Program-made: the position numbers and the translations under genes
The notes under the pieces: model-generated
Databases searched by the model: none
Told to the model about the DNA's origin: nothing
What the model saw: the letters and a program-made list of their open reading frames with translations, nothing else
In this document: positions 36,101 to 50,000 of the stretch, one piece after another
Position numbering within the stretch: position 1 is the first letter of the stretch
Layout: the number at the start of each line of letters is the position of its first letter
Assembly (NCBI RefSeq): GCF_020382885.2
Contig: NC_058506.1
Span: 10,084,318 to 10,148,317, forward strand
Reading direction: 5' to 3'
Origin: Scatophagus argus
Lineage: Eukaryota > Chordata > Actinopteri > Scatophagidae
DNA length: 64,000 nucleotides

Positions 36101-38017
36101 GTTTGATTGAAGAATCTATGTACACTGTAAGCTACACTCAGTCGAACTGTACATCATCACAGAGTCACAGAGGGGAGCAACGATTCAGTTGCTCCTTCAC
36201 CATTTCATGATTCACATATTTAACCTTTTATCTTGTTTTCTCACTGCCAAATAGCTAAGCCTATTTACAGTACAATGTAACCTCGTACCAACTAAAACAA
36301 CTTCATGTATCAAAACACCCACTGCTCTGGAGATTAGTGCTGTTTTCATGGGAAATCACAGAAGGAACAAATCCCCCCTTCACATTACAAAGTACTGAAA
36401 TCAATACAAAACTAAAGGGAATAGACATGAAATGCACAGTATAAAATGAGTTGTGCATGTGTGCAAGAATCAAGGGAACGAATTATACAGAGCACGAGAG
36501 AGAAAACTCCCAGAGAAATGAGCAGAGAAGCTATATTTTTAGGCTTCCACAAAAAATTACATTTGCTAAATCTTACCCCAAGTGACCTGTGGCAAGAGTA
36601 ATATCACATTTGATAAACTTGATTTTTCTTTTTTGTCCTATCATTTGAAAACTACTAGTTCACCACAGTGTGTCCAGATCTTTGTGTCAGATGCTCAGTG
36701 ACCTTTCCATGTAGTCCAACTGCCTCAAAACCTCTGATTTAGGAACAAAGATGCTCTCCACAAGAACGGCATCGTTGAACGTGATGTCAACATCTTTGAT
36801 ACAGTTTAGGACAATACAAAGATTAATATGTCAGATGGACACACAGCTGTGTCTTCAGAACGCAGAGAGTCTTTAAAGCAAGAGTGCCCACCAGCACAGA
36901 TCCTGGATCAAACTGCCAGACCATTTAGAGTAAAAAACAAACAAACAAAAAAACAATGGCTTACAAGGGCACTGCAAAATCTACATAAGCCATAAAAGCC
37001 ATGCCACATTTACACCCTGTTAGGGCTATTCTCTCTTAAAGGGACATGCGCACAGTTTACAAACAGAGGAGGCAAAAAGGCTGCTGAGAAAGAAGCAGGG
37101 TTGGGAAAGGTTACTTTCAAAATCTTACCCACTACTGAATCCTATTCTAATTGCCAGTTTTTACACTGCAATAACTAACATAATGCATATAATATAAAAG
37201 CCAATGTATTCACTGCAATATTTTCCCATTCATTTCAAGTAATATTTTGTCAAAATCAATCACTATTTCAGTGTGAATTAAAATGTGTTTGTGAAAAGCA
37301 TGTGATGTGTCCTTTTTTTTTTTTTTTTTCAAGTTATACCAGACTGGATTACGGTTATTTTTCTACAGTCGGGCCACATTAACAACTCTACAAGTAATCC
37401 ATTGTTCCCAACCCTGTAAAGCAGTGAGCGTGGCAGACCAGTCACATGCACACTATGGGAAATGTTAGGCTAGACACATGAGTACTAACCTTTGGCTCTC
37501 TGGCTGCTGGGTACTAAACATCATACAGAATAACAGGCAGCTGCGAGGGGAGCAGAATCAGACGTCCAATGAAAGCACCGTTCACGCAGTAAAGTTGCAT
37601 TTTAGCACAGAGGTGGAATATTTTTTTTTCCCCGCCACTTTATAACATTTGATTAACAAAGAGTCAAATCTGCTTTGACAGATCAACCTCTCTTGGTCTC
37701 TGTGTTTGGCAGAGACCTGTCACTCCAACCAGCTTTAGCTTCCCCCTCTGTAGAAATAATTAGTCTGTGAACAATCGGCAGTGAGTAATATATGACCTGT
37801 TTTTGTTTGTTTTTTGTTTTTTTCACAATTGAGAGATCTTTTTTTTCATACATGATATAATGTACTGTGCACAATGGATATGCGCACATACTGGAAGCAT
37901 AATGTTGCTGAGGACATGCAAGTTGTTGAGTATACAGCAGAGCATAAAGCGATGTTTCCCAATGTCATTGTCTTCCTCATCTTCTTCAATCTTCATCAGT
38001 CACTCGGATTTGCATCT
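33190..38017. other. Convergent intergenic region, neu3 to kcnab3, including the kcnab3 3' UTR
   Basis: No gene recognised. The part next to 38018 is probably the kcnab3 3' UTR on the minus strand, but I could not place its polyadenylation signal. Short A/T homopolymers occur at 33697-33709 and 37313-37329. The 85-residue open frame at 35253 has hydrophobic stretches but no splice or codon support. Confidence 0.5.
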
Positions 38018-41000
38018 TTAAGCACGCAGCTCTTTCTTTGAGTGTGGCTTATTTCCCAGCAGGGCATCAATCTCGGTAATGGTTTGAGGGGTCATTTGGG
38101 ATAAAATCTGCAAGGAGGAAGGAAGGATGGCAATTAGTTTTAAATATCACTCGTGACGCTTGGTACTGCATGCAAAATCTGTTGGTACAAACAACTGTGA
38201 TTCAGTATGTCAAGCAAAATCACTGATGTGGGAGGAAAAAAGGAAGGAAAAAATCTACCCGAAGGGCACCCAGGTTCTCAAGCAGCTGGTCTGTAGTAGA
38301 AACACCCAGAAGTACTGAGCTGACTCCCTCACTGCGTAGACACCAGGCTGTAAACAGAAAGCAAAGCAGTGAAACTGAGTGATGGCAGTCTAATGGCCTA
38401 AATAAACTTGCATTTATCAAAAATGGTTAAGCAGCTATTCTGACCTAAGAGCTGTTTACCAAATATGCTTGAAAACCTGTGTCATGACAGTGATCTCACA
38501 TCAGTACATTTCAATAATAGACAGGTAGGGTTACATGGTGGGCAAACCATGCTTTCTAAACAATACATCTGTGGTTGCATACTGGCACTAAGCACTCAGA
38601 TCTGGTGCCTAACTTCCCCTTTGTATGATCAATCAAAGCGTTTCTATCTTATGTGCAAAATAAGAGAACAAACATCAATAGTTTTATGACTCAGCGACAA
38701 AACATATGTGAGATTTGACAGAAATACAAATTTAAAACAGTTTAATCTCAACCTTTGGTCACACACCAATAACATAAACAAAGAACAAATCTCTGTGTGT
38801 CTGCACCGTACAGTCATGGGTCGTACCTATGGCTAACTGTGCAGCAGTGCAGCCCAGTCTGTCTGCCAGTAGATGGAGCTCCTTGATTTTAGCGAGCTGC
38901 CTGCGACCCTCCTCACTGTTCACTCGCTCCTTCAGCCACTGGTATCCCTTCACCAGGAGCAAAATGGAGAAAAGCATTGATACAGTACTGATTTCACACT
39001 GCAGTGCCCCACTGATCGGGGAGAAAATTACACTGAGGCTGATTTTCAGCAAGAAAAATCCCAGAGGAGGGCCGGGTAAATCAAACTGACCTTCATTGCT
39101 GCTCTGGAGCACTCTGGTACACCATCACTGTACTTCCCCGTGATTAATCCACAAGCAAGTGGAGACCAGGTCATTGCTCCAACACCTGAAAGAGTGGAAT
39201 AAGGATTGACATTGAAATGACATAAAATAAATGGAAAAAATAAAGATGAATATAGCTGTGAATATGAGGATGTCTGACCGATCTTGTGGTAGAGTTCAGG
39301 AAGCTGCACCTCAACTTTATCCCTCTGGAAATAGTGATACTCTGCCTGCTCACACACAGGTGGTATCAGGTTGAACTGCCGTGCCACAGAGTATGCCTCC
39401 TGGTGGCCAAACAGACAGAAACAAAATGCCAAGGTTACCAATCAGCATGTATACAGCAAGCTGACAACATTACCTTCATGAAGAGGGAGACTTTTTGAAT
39501 GAGAGATCAGCATTCACCATGATTTCCATGGCACTCCAGCGTGAGGTTCCCCAGTACATGGCCATCCCCTGGTTTATTACAAACGTCATGGCCCGTACAA
39601 TCTCTGCAACATCATATTTAAATTACATTTCTTTTATCACTCCAATGCAACTGTTTGTAGTTTTTTTTCATGTAGCAGACATAAAACATATCAACATATA
39701 TCCACACCTGATTACCACTGTGACTACCACATGATATGTGCATAATGATGTCAGAGGGCAGCAGACATCTTCAACTGACCTTCCATTGGACTGTTGACAT
39801 CATTTCTGTTGGCAAAGACGATGTCCACATAATCTAGTTGCAGTCTTGATAAGGATCCTCTTAAACCTGTCAAACAGTGGTCAATGATTAATCATCATCA
39901 TTGTCCGTTTGTTCTTTGTGGTGTGTTGTGACACAAACCTACAGACATGCTAGCAGCTCTATGAGGCTTCACTAAGGCTGTGCTTTGAACTAAATGCTAA
40001 CATGGTCACAAAGACAGTTCTAACATGCTGATGATTAGCATGCATGTTTGCCATGCTCACATTCAGTGTGTCAACATGTGGACATTTCTTAATTAGCACT
40101 AAAGACAGAGTACAATTACAGCTGATTGGAATGTTGCTTTGCAAATAAATGGCCATAAACCAAAGTGCTGGACTAATTGAAATTTTGCCAGATGAGAAGT
40201 TGATGTGGTGGCAGATTTGTGATGGCACTAGATGAAAAGCATCACCAAAGTCATCAGGATACATCTTCTCTGAATACCTGAACAAAACCTTATGAGAATC
40301 CACCTGAGTTGCTAAGATATTTTAGTTTGGACCAACGGACCATCACTGTCATTCATACAGTCAAACAGCTAGCATGGCTAAAAGTTGATTGCATGCAACA
40401 CAGCATGTTCCTGCAGAGTAAGATGGAGGTACTGTTCTTCAAATTTGATGCTAGATTTCCTACTTCTCAAACATTTTGGGTCAATATCTCCTGTTTTGCA
40501 ACTTTCCAACCTTGGCTATTTTAGCAATTCCATGCAGATGTTAAAACCACAAATGAAGTGAAATATGGAGCCCAAATATTAGAACCATCCGTCCACGTAG
40601 TTCATGTATTACGCAATGGCCTCAAATCAAAAGCCTCATGACAATGACAGTCAAACAGCCCTCTCAGTTCCTTCCTAAATGGTCACCTCAAGGCCGTACT
40701 GCTTACAAAACAAACAAAGAAGATGACCATATACGAGGCCATTAGCCTCTTAGCTTTCTTTAGCATTATTTTTGGGAAGGAAAGCTGATTAAATGACTGG
40801 AAAAATAATAAAGTACAGATGTTATTTGCACTGAGGCTTCCTCTCTGCATTCCCTCATCTGACCGCCTTTTGTTTTTCTTTGTCCCTGACTTCAGTTAGC
40901 ATGTTCATACTTCATACTTGAAATCATGCACCTCATTTCTTGCTAACGTATCTTCACAACTATGAACTCCTGCAAAGGAGTTTAGTTGTTTTTTTTCCTT

Positions 41001-44000
41001 TGCTGTTACGAAACACAGCCATTTATTTGATTTTAAGGCATGTTGATGTATTTACTGTGGGACTTGGCGTGGCTTTAACCGAGCGAGACAAACAGTGCTT
41101 GTCCTCATCACACTCATTGATCACAACTCGCAAATGTAAAAACTTGTGAACCTTATTTATTTACTCATCTTTAAGTGTATGTTCAGTGAATAAAAATAAA
41201 TTTATTTGACCTGTAATATTACATGAACTGAGTGGTGATCTCAAGCTTCATATCCTTCTCATGGTCAGCTATAATTCTCATACTCTACCTTCAATGATGT
41301 GTTTTCTAGAGAGTCCTCTCTCTGTCTCCGCTCTGTGGAGTGATGAAAATGCGTATTATTGATGTTAGGCCGAAATGACAAATGAAAACACGGACTCTGG
41401 TTGGAAAAAATAGTCTTCTTGTGTTGTTACTTACTGGCCTCCCCAGTAGATCTTTGTTGTGATGACAAAACTTGAGCGCCTGACAAGCAAACAAGAGGGT
41501 TAGGAGCAGAAAATCTTCAGTCTTCTAATGTCTACTTCCAATACTTTGTACAATATGAAAGCACAACAACACATAGTTTTCTTTTATTTATCCAAATAAA
41601 TATTTCTTCCAAATTAAAAACATCAACGATTTCCCGAATGTTCTTTGATGTGGGAGTTTATTTTCATATTTTTATAATTTTATGGTCTTTCTGAAGCTAA
41701 AGCTCCTCATGTATCAAAATAAATTGAAATATTTTAGAGGTATGCTTGTTCCAAAAGTAATAAAAACATGTAGAAATGCAGTGCATTTCAGAAAAGCAAG
41801 GTATTATTAGGGATTATTAAGATTTCCAAAACAATAATTTCAAAAGCTAATAGAGTCGGAAAGCTTTTCACATGAGTCACTTTGGAAAAATGAATAATAT
41901 CACCTCCATCCTTTCTTCTTGATGATGTTGCCTAAAGTGATTTCCGCTCTGTGGAGAAAAACATCCTTTACTGTGGTGGGTTGATGCTGACGTCAGGTGA
42001 GTGCACAACAATACTAAATCACACACTTAGTTGTTTATTGAGTGTATGAACACACAAACAAGAAGGACAACAGCAGCAAAAGTTTTAATCAGTGCTTCAA
42101 AGTCTGACCTTCCAGAGGCGTACACCTCTGCCGTGTCAAACAGGTTCACTCCATTCTCATAAGCTATGGTCATCAGGTTCGCAGCCATCTGGGGAAACAC
42201 AAAAACTGAGATTGAGAGAGGTAAACGAAAGATAAATTTCAATTACCCGCAGGTCATCCGTGAAGGGCACTACACAAGGAGGATACCACAGCAGATATAA
42301 TATCTCATATCTCACCATGCTACTGTAGTTTCCAGGAATCAGGTCTGTGGGATTTTGAAAAATGTCTATAATTGAAAATACTGAGATTTGAACTCATAGG
42401 GCAGCGTGTTTTCCACAAAAGCAACATGAGCGATCATGCTTGGTAATCGACTTCTCAGACAAACAGAGAGAAACAGAAGAATTCTCACCTCATCAGAGAT
42501 CTGTGATCCAAATGTCACCCAGGTGCCTGAACCAGAGCAGAGACAGAGACATTTGTTTTTGTATGAGGGGTTGAAACAGTGAGGAATATTTTCCTGCCTT
42601 CAAACCAACTCACCTAACCCGAGGCAGGAAACACGAAGGCCTGACTTCCCCAGGTTCCTGTGGAAAAAAAATAAATAAATAAAAAAAAAGGTCTATGAAG
42701 ATCAGAAATAAACAACGGGAAGAGACAGTATGATGGATGTGTGGGGACCTCGAGATGCATTTGTGCATTTGCACACTCAGTCACACACGAGATCCCATCT
42801 TACAGTACAAGTACACTGATGTGTGTGAGTGACAAGAAAAGAGCAGAATAACCCTTAATGATGAGAAGACTTCGTTACTTGTTTCCTTTTATGCTATTTT
42901 CTAAATTTCCGAGGCAAATATTGTTCTTTCTCCGCTGCAGTTACATGACTGTGGTTACTAGTTCATTTACAAATTAAGATTTTCTAAAAAGAAAATTGAT
43001 TATCTTTTAAAATAAGAAGCATCATTAACTTCCCTGGCTTGTAAAGTAGTTAAAAACATTCAAATGTCGTAGCAACATCGATAATACAATATACTGTATG
43101 TCTGAATAGTGCATTTACATAGAGTAGATTTTACAGCCAATACTTTGATACAGCAGTACTAAATCATTACAACAGTGTGGTGATGCTACTTTGACTCACA
43201 TTAAAGGAGTTTGGTTTTTAAGGATACTGACAACAAAAAATACTCAGTCTTACTTGGATCATTAACATGCGACGACAGAAAGTAAATATGATGTATGAAT
43301 ATGAAACAGTAAAGATAAAAACACTAACTTCTTTCTGTAGCGTTTGTGGACATGAATCCTTCCTACTCCACTGCTGCTGACTTAGTCTTTCTGGCCTGTA
43401 GTTAAATTACTGCCTGTGTCTAATTATTTCGGAACAATTGACCTTTTAATCCCTCCTGTGTTAACAGTTCACTGTATTACATTGGGTCAGTGAAACAGCC
43501 TGAGGGAACAGAGCTCAGCTCAGATATGGAGTCAAGGCAAAAGCTTCTCCGGTCTGCACGGTAAATGGCCCAAAATGTTCCATAAGCTAAAGAGGAGTCC
43601 ATTACCTAACATGCCACATCTGATTATCCAGACAACTGAATTTTGAAGGGCGAGCAGGGAACAGCAGAGAGTTGCATTTCTGACCACAGGAGCATGTACA
43701 GCTGAAAATGGTGCGGGCTTCATGCTCGCTCTCCTCCTCCATGCACGCTCTCCCCCATTCTAATTAGCCGGGGAGCCAGCTGGAGAGGCAGCAGAACTGC
43801 AGTGCAACTCGCTGCTCGCCGTCTTTTCATCTCCAGCGCCTCTCCCCTCTCTGCCTGTCTGCCTGCCCGCCTTCCTGTGTCCGCCACAAATAACCAAATG
43901 CAGAAAGACAGACTGTCAGAGCATTTCGACTCAGTCCAGCGAGTCCTGCTTTTATTTTGCCCAGTCTATTTATAATTCCTGACCTTAAACTATTTTTAGA

Positions 44001-47000
44001 TTCCTGCATATGTAAGCATTTGTGTCTGTGACAATGTGCAAGCGTTCGCTTTGTGGGGGAGTTCATGTGTGTGCTGCATGTTGGTGTGAGACGCATATTG
44101 TTTGTGTCATTTCTGTAAAGCTCTGTCAAAACAGCACACAGGTGGAAGGTCAGGAGGGAAAAAGTGTCAGTGGGTTTTGATGTTGATGGTTCCTTGTATA
44201 GTAATCTGGTTCTGGTTCACCGTTTGTCAACCAATGACAGCTCTGCCTTTTCTCACATGCTGACAGACACTTTGAACACTGGGAGTAAATATAAATGAGG
44301 CACATGGGAGAAAACACACTTCAGAGACTTTTTCTAAAGCCTTTTAAAAAACAAATCCTTTTTTTTTCTTCTTTTACTGGCATTTTTTTGGTGACATCCA
44401 TCAATTTATGCCTTTTTGACTCAACTTCAGTCAGAGGAAGTTCAAGGAAAATTTTTGTCCAACAGTGTTAAATGAGGTTGAACCAGTAACAGCATCCCAA
44501 AAATATTCCCTGCTCACTGAAACAGCTTTACTCAGCTTCCCAGCAGAAAGAGAGGCTTGAAATTCATCAAAAATAGCAGCATTTAGGGCTCAATATCACC
44601 TGCAAGATAACTACTGCGTCTGCACACTGAAAGCATACAAATGACGCAAATGCGCTTGTAAATTGGACCCTTTTTGAAGATGAATATTGCATTAAGTTTT
44701 AAAAAAAATCCCAATATATTCAGCAGACTGGATGTTTTACGTGTTTAGAACTGTGTATGAAAAGCCTGTTATTAGCCTGAGGCTATCTTGCACTGGTAAT
44801 AAATGTGAATTCATTGCATTAATAAAAGCCTAAATCTAACTGTGATTTTTTTTTTTTTCCACTTTAGTCACACGAGAGTACACCTTCTTTCCATACTTAA
44901 CCAATCGTACCATAACGAGAAAACGGAGAAAATGCAACAGCTAAACATGAGTCAGCATTAGGAGAATGTCAGGCTCCCACTAGCATCCACAACTGTTACA
45001 CAAATGCTCTCTTTCTGTTTCATCATGCTTATTTTCTCGGTGCTTTTTGAAGATGGAAAATAAGCTGACGGTAGCTGACAGACCAACAATTTCGAATGAC
45101 ACCACGTACGAGCACGTCGTAACAGGAGTAAATGGGGAACTTGAACGTTTTACTGAGTGAATTTCACGACTGCTTTGGCAAACAGAATACAGGTTGGATT
45201 TTCTGTTTTGTTTCTGGGCAATGGTGGATGTCATTGTTTCTCTGTGTGACAACTGGCCGCCCCCTCCCTGCTCTCAACTCCACCGCTCTCTGCAGTGCTG
45301 CAGTCTGCTAAATTACTATCAGTGAGTCTGGAGAGACACATGCTCTCTCTTTCCTCTCACTATCTCCTTCGTGACAGTCTCTCCCACTCTCTCTTTCTGC
45401 CTCTCTCTCTCACATGCGTGTATGCAGACGCTCGGCCTATATTTTATTTGACATGGATCCACCAGATCTAATGTGAAAACTGACTGAAATCTATATTGTG
45501 CGAGCTTAAGTGGGACTCGTCAATGCGTCCACGTGCATATTCACGCTTGATGGGAAATTAGACTCCAGCGAAGGCACAGATCTACATACGGTCATGCATG
45601 AATGCACTCGTGAGCTCACAGAAACACAGATGCTTTTCTGTAGCCTTTATGAGTGTGGCTGTTTTCTCTTTCTGCTCTCTCTTGCCATAAATCATGAACC
45701 CCAAACAAGACAATTATGCTTGGCCTGGCTGGCTTTCCAAACAATATTAATGGAGAAGAGAGACAAGGCACACAGGTGCTCTGTCATGGTGTAGTCAGCA
45801 TTTTAACCTGTGCTGACATTTACAGTTAGTTTTCACCTGAGATAGGAGGAACACACGATATACAGATGGTTAGGTGCAAATGATGAGTTTTTTTCCTGCA
45901 GTTGTCATAAAATGCCACACACATGCTGAGCAGGCCTTTCTCCAGGGGGAAGCACACCTAGATATTAATAACACTCAGTGCGTCTGTGTGTGTGTGTGTG
46001 TGTGGTCTCTTCTCTTCTGTTCTGTCTTTTCTCTTTCAATTACGCTGTATTCACCATTTCAGGGTTTTAAAGGGTCAGTTCAGCTCAACATTACAAAGAA
46101 CATATTTTCCTCACTCATGCAGATGTTTTCTGCCTCTTCCTCGACACAGTGGGGGTGAGTGGGTTTTTACTTGTGGTGCTTACAACACTGACAAAATACT
46201 TTCAAATTGAACACCCACATCTGTTTTCTATAAGACCTGTTAAGAGTTCTTGAAGGGGCTATTTGTTTGGTAGAAAGTTTCGGAACAGTGAGATCTGAAG
46301 AGTATCCAGAGTATCTGGGACGTCCTTTCTGCTGCTGAATTTAAAGAAGAAAATGAACTGTGAGAACCACAAACAAAATCCAATTCACTTCTATTGTATT
46401 GGGCTAGAGGCAGACCAACAAAACAAGAACCATCTGCAATACTCCACACCACCGTGAGAGAGAAAATGTATTTTCGTGTGAAGCGACTCTTTAACTCTGA
46501 GAGACAGCAGCCCAGCGAGCCCAGTGTGACTCTGACTGCGCTCTAATTCTCACTTCAGCTGTTATTAATGAATCAGGCTGAACAACAGATTTTTCATGTA
46601 ATGTGATGTTTTTAATTCAGTTATGTTAAAACAGTTAGGAAAGTGGGTCTGTTCTAATTATAAAATACGCATGCTGTGAGCGGAGCAAACAGGGTGTGTG
46701 TGCGTGTGTGCGTGTGACTCACAAACTCAGCTGCTCTCCTTCAATGTTGCGTACCGACAGCTTACACTCTAACAGTGGTCAGAGAGAGAGATCACACCAG
46801 CTGACATTAAGATGGTGAACCTTTATATATTTGTGTGAAGCGTCTGTTTTTATATTCAGCGTTTGGGCCTGGACATGACAATGTATGCTGGACTCCACTG
46901 GTTATGTTTTGAAGGGCTACTGTGTGTAAAATGTGACAAAACAATACAAGTTTGAACAGTTTGAACTTTGAGTTGTCTCGTCGTGTGCGGTTGGAAAGTG

Positions 47001-50000
47001 GTTGAAAAGGTCACTGCACTGCGCTGCTACCTGCTGACTTGTTTCTATGTCTGTTGAGAGAGGGATGAAGTTGAACTTTGGAGTGATATGTCAGGTTCCT
47101 GCTCTGATGCCTCATAAATAAAGACTAAAGAAAGTTTGAAATGATTAAATGCATTTGCTGAAATGTTCTTGAGTATCAATTTTCCTAGTTTTACTGATTT
47201 ACAATATCAACAACTTTGATCATTTGCAACAATGAATTACGTAGTAACTTTGTAAAGATACTAAAAATGACTTCTGGAGTGTTCACAGTTCCACCATTCG
47301 CCCAGTAGCAGGAATAAAATGCTGGCATTACAGGTTTCAGCAAAACACGAACATGTTGTACGTATCATGTGACCATTTCTTCAATACGCAGCAAATTATG
47401 CTCAGATTAGGATCACACTAGCTGACTTTTTCTACAGGAGGAGGAGGGATGGTCGTTGAGACGGAGACCACTCCAAAGCCAAATATTTTTCATGAGATGT
47501 CAAGACATTTTGCTGCTGACATCAAAACTGCATATTTTCAGGCAAAACATGATCTTTCCCTTATCACGCAATTTGCATGCATAAACCTAACCAGTCCTTA
47601 AGCACAGTGTTGTCACAACATAAAATATAAAATATATTTTAATATGATATAGTTTATAGTTTCAACATATCTGCGGTTTGCAAGGTACAATACCAACATT
47701 TGTTCTGCCAGTTGGGTTGTTTACAAGGAACCAAGACTCCAGAAACCTTTATGATTTTGAGATATTCTTAAAAGATCTTAAATTTATGTCATCTATTTAA
47801 TTATTCTGATACTTGTCCAGGACCTGTGGAGAATCTTGGCTGTGTTTCTGCTCTGTAGTAATGACATGCAAAGATGACTTTGTCTCCGCCAGAAGACAAT
47901 ATCAGACTTTGACTTTCAGGCTTAGACGGCCCATTCAGAAGACGTGACATGGATTTTCTGGCTCTGATTATGATGTTCACAGCTCGGAATGAGCAAAATA
48001 CTTCAAAATATCGACAAACGTAAGCCTCGTTAAACATCACTGACCCTGCAGTCAGTCCACATTTGGAAAAGATTAACTTGTCTGCCTTATGCACTTTTCT
48101 GCGCTCAGATTTTATAATCCATTGATGGTTTCCAACATGCAGGAGCACGAACAGTGATTGTTAAAATAATGTACTATTATGTAATTTATATTCATATATT
48201 AGTGAGTGGCAGATGAAACGGTATTTGTGAATTTTTGCAGCCAAAAACACACCACGCTTTGGATATATTTTGGTTATGAGCCAGAGTGAAATCAAGCAAG
48301 TGAAGCCGCAGCGTGACTTCGCCTAAAACTTCTTGCAGGACCTCAAAGTGATGCCAGTAATACGTTCAGTCAACTGGAAACTCAAAAATCCAGAGAGAGT
48401 GAGAGCGAGAGAGAGTTGAAGGTCAAGGTTGTTGCAGGATGCAGTCTTGTTCTCCTCCCTGCTATGCAAACTGTTTCCAGGGATTGTTTATCACGATAAC
48501 ACTATGAGGCCCAATTACTTAATTGTCACTTAATTATTATTCATCATGACTCCACTCTGTGAAGTCCATATTTTATCACTGTTTTGGGATTCATTACAAG
48601 TTAAATACATGTGACGTCCACAGGGCTTTACCAAAGTGGGAAGTACTTGCTAATTTTTCCACAGCTTTCCAGAGTTTAATGCATGAGGCAACTCCAAAAC
48701 CACATTACTTACAGTAAATAGTCTGGGTTCAAATTAACAAGCTGGGGCTGTGAAGTCACTGTGTGTAGAAAAGGGTAGCTATTACAATGGTCATATTATG
48801 AGAGTTATAAGACTGGGGCTGCATCACTGACTCACAGCAATAAAGGACCACAATATATCTATAAAACTGGACAGGGTTGTTCATCAGTACCAGCGACTCC
48901 ATCATCACTTCATCAGCTGCTGAGAGTTCAGGCTTTCGAAACTCACTGTTCAAGTGCACTCGGTTAGAGAGCAACACCTCTCTGCACAGCTGAATGTCAG
49001 GACACTTCAAACACTGGACATTTTTTCATTTGTTATTTGGTTTAACTGTCCAGTAAACAGTATATAAATAGTTTAAATACAGACCTGTTGGTCTACCTAA
49101 GGCCATTGAACTGTTAAGGGAGTAATTCGATGAGGCAACCACTGTCACATCTGTTCATTAAATATAAAGTGATCCGCAGCAGCCAGTTAGCTTAGCTTAA
49201 CATCAAGACCAGAAGCAGGGGTAGACAACAAGCCTTGATCTGTCCAATAAAATCCACCTATAGCTCGCAAATTCACATGTTACAGTTTGTCACTTCCAAC
49301 CAGCATCCTGGCACACACTCCCTGTTTCCTGTTTCTGTGCTAGGCTAACCGGCCATATGCTGTAGCTTCATATTTAGCATACGAACATGGACATAATCTT
49401 CTCATCTCACTCTCTGCCACAAAGCCAATAAATGTATTTCCAATCTGTCAAATGAACTATTGCTTTGACAGATTGTGGGGAAAAATCACGGCACAGAGCC
49501 AAAATGTTGGATTTAGAAACAGCAGGATGGCATTCACGTGTCGTCGTCCCCGAACTCATTCCTGTCTTTCCTGTTGTCACTGAAGTCGTTCTAGAAGCCA
49601 AGACCAAAATTTACTTAAATGTCTAGTTTCCCTAACATTTGCCTCCTGTCGCTCATGAATGAGACAGTTAACATCCAGTTGCCTGCAACTGACACAGTGT
49701 GTCTTGTGAACATTAGATTAAAAAAACTAAAAAACTTCCATGAGAAATGTCCAACAGAGCCACAATAATCTGTGCTGTAAATACACCTGACCTGCTGTTG
49801 GTGAACAGAGAGGGCCTGGTTGTCATAGAAATGGCCAATTTGCTGAGTGACAGAACTTTTCCTGTGTGGCTTCTCACAAAAAAACACGGTGTCACTGCTT
49901 TTTTCTTCTAAACGTTTAAAATATCCAACAGTTATATGAACAGAAATTGCGTGTTCAGGTTTAACTATATGCTACAGCTGTGCAATATGATGATACATAT

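Noticed and set aside
47801-48148. A 115-residue minus-strand frame in kcnab3 intron 1
   Set aside because: No recognisable domain and no flanking exon signals. Possibly part of an old repeat, but I could not identify one.
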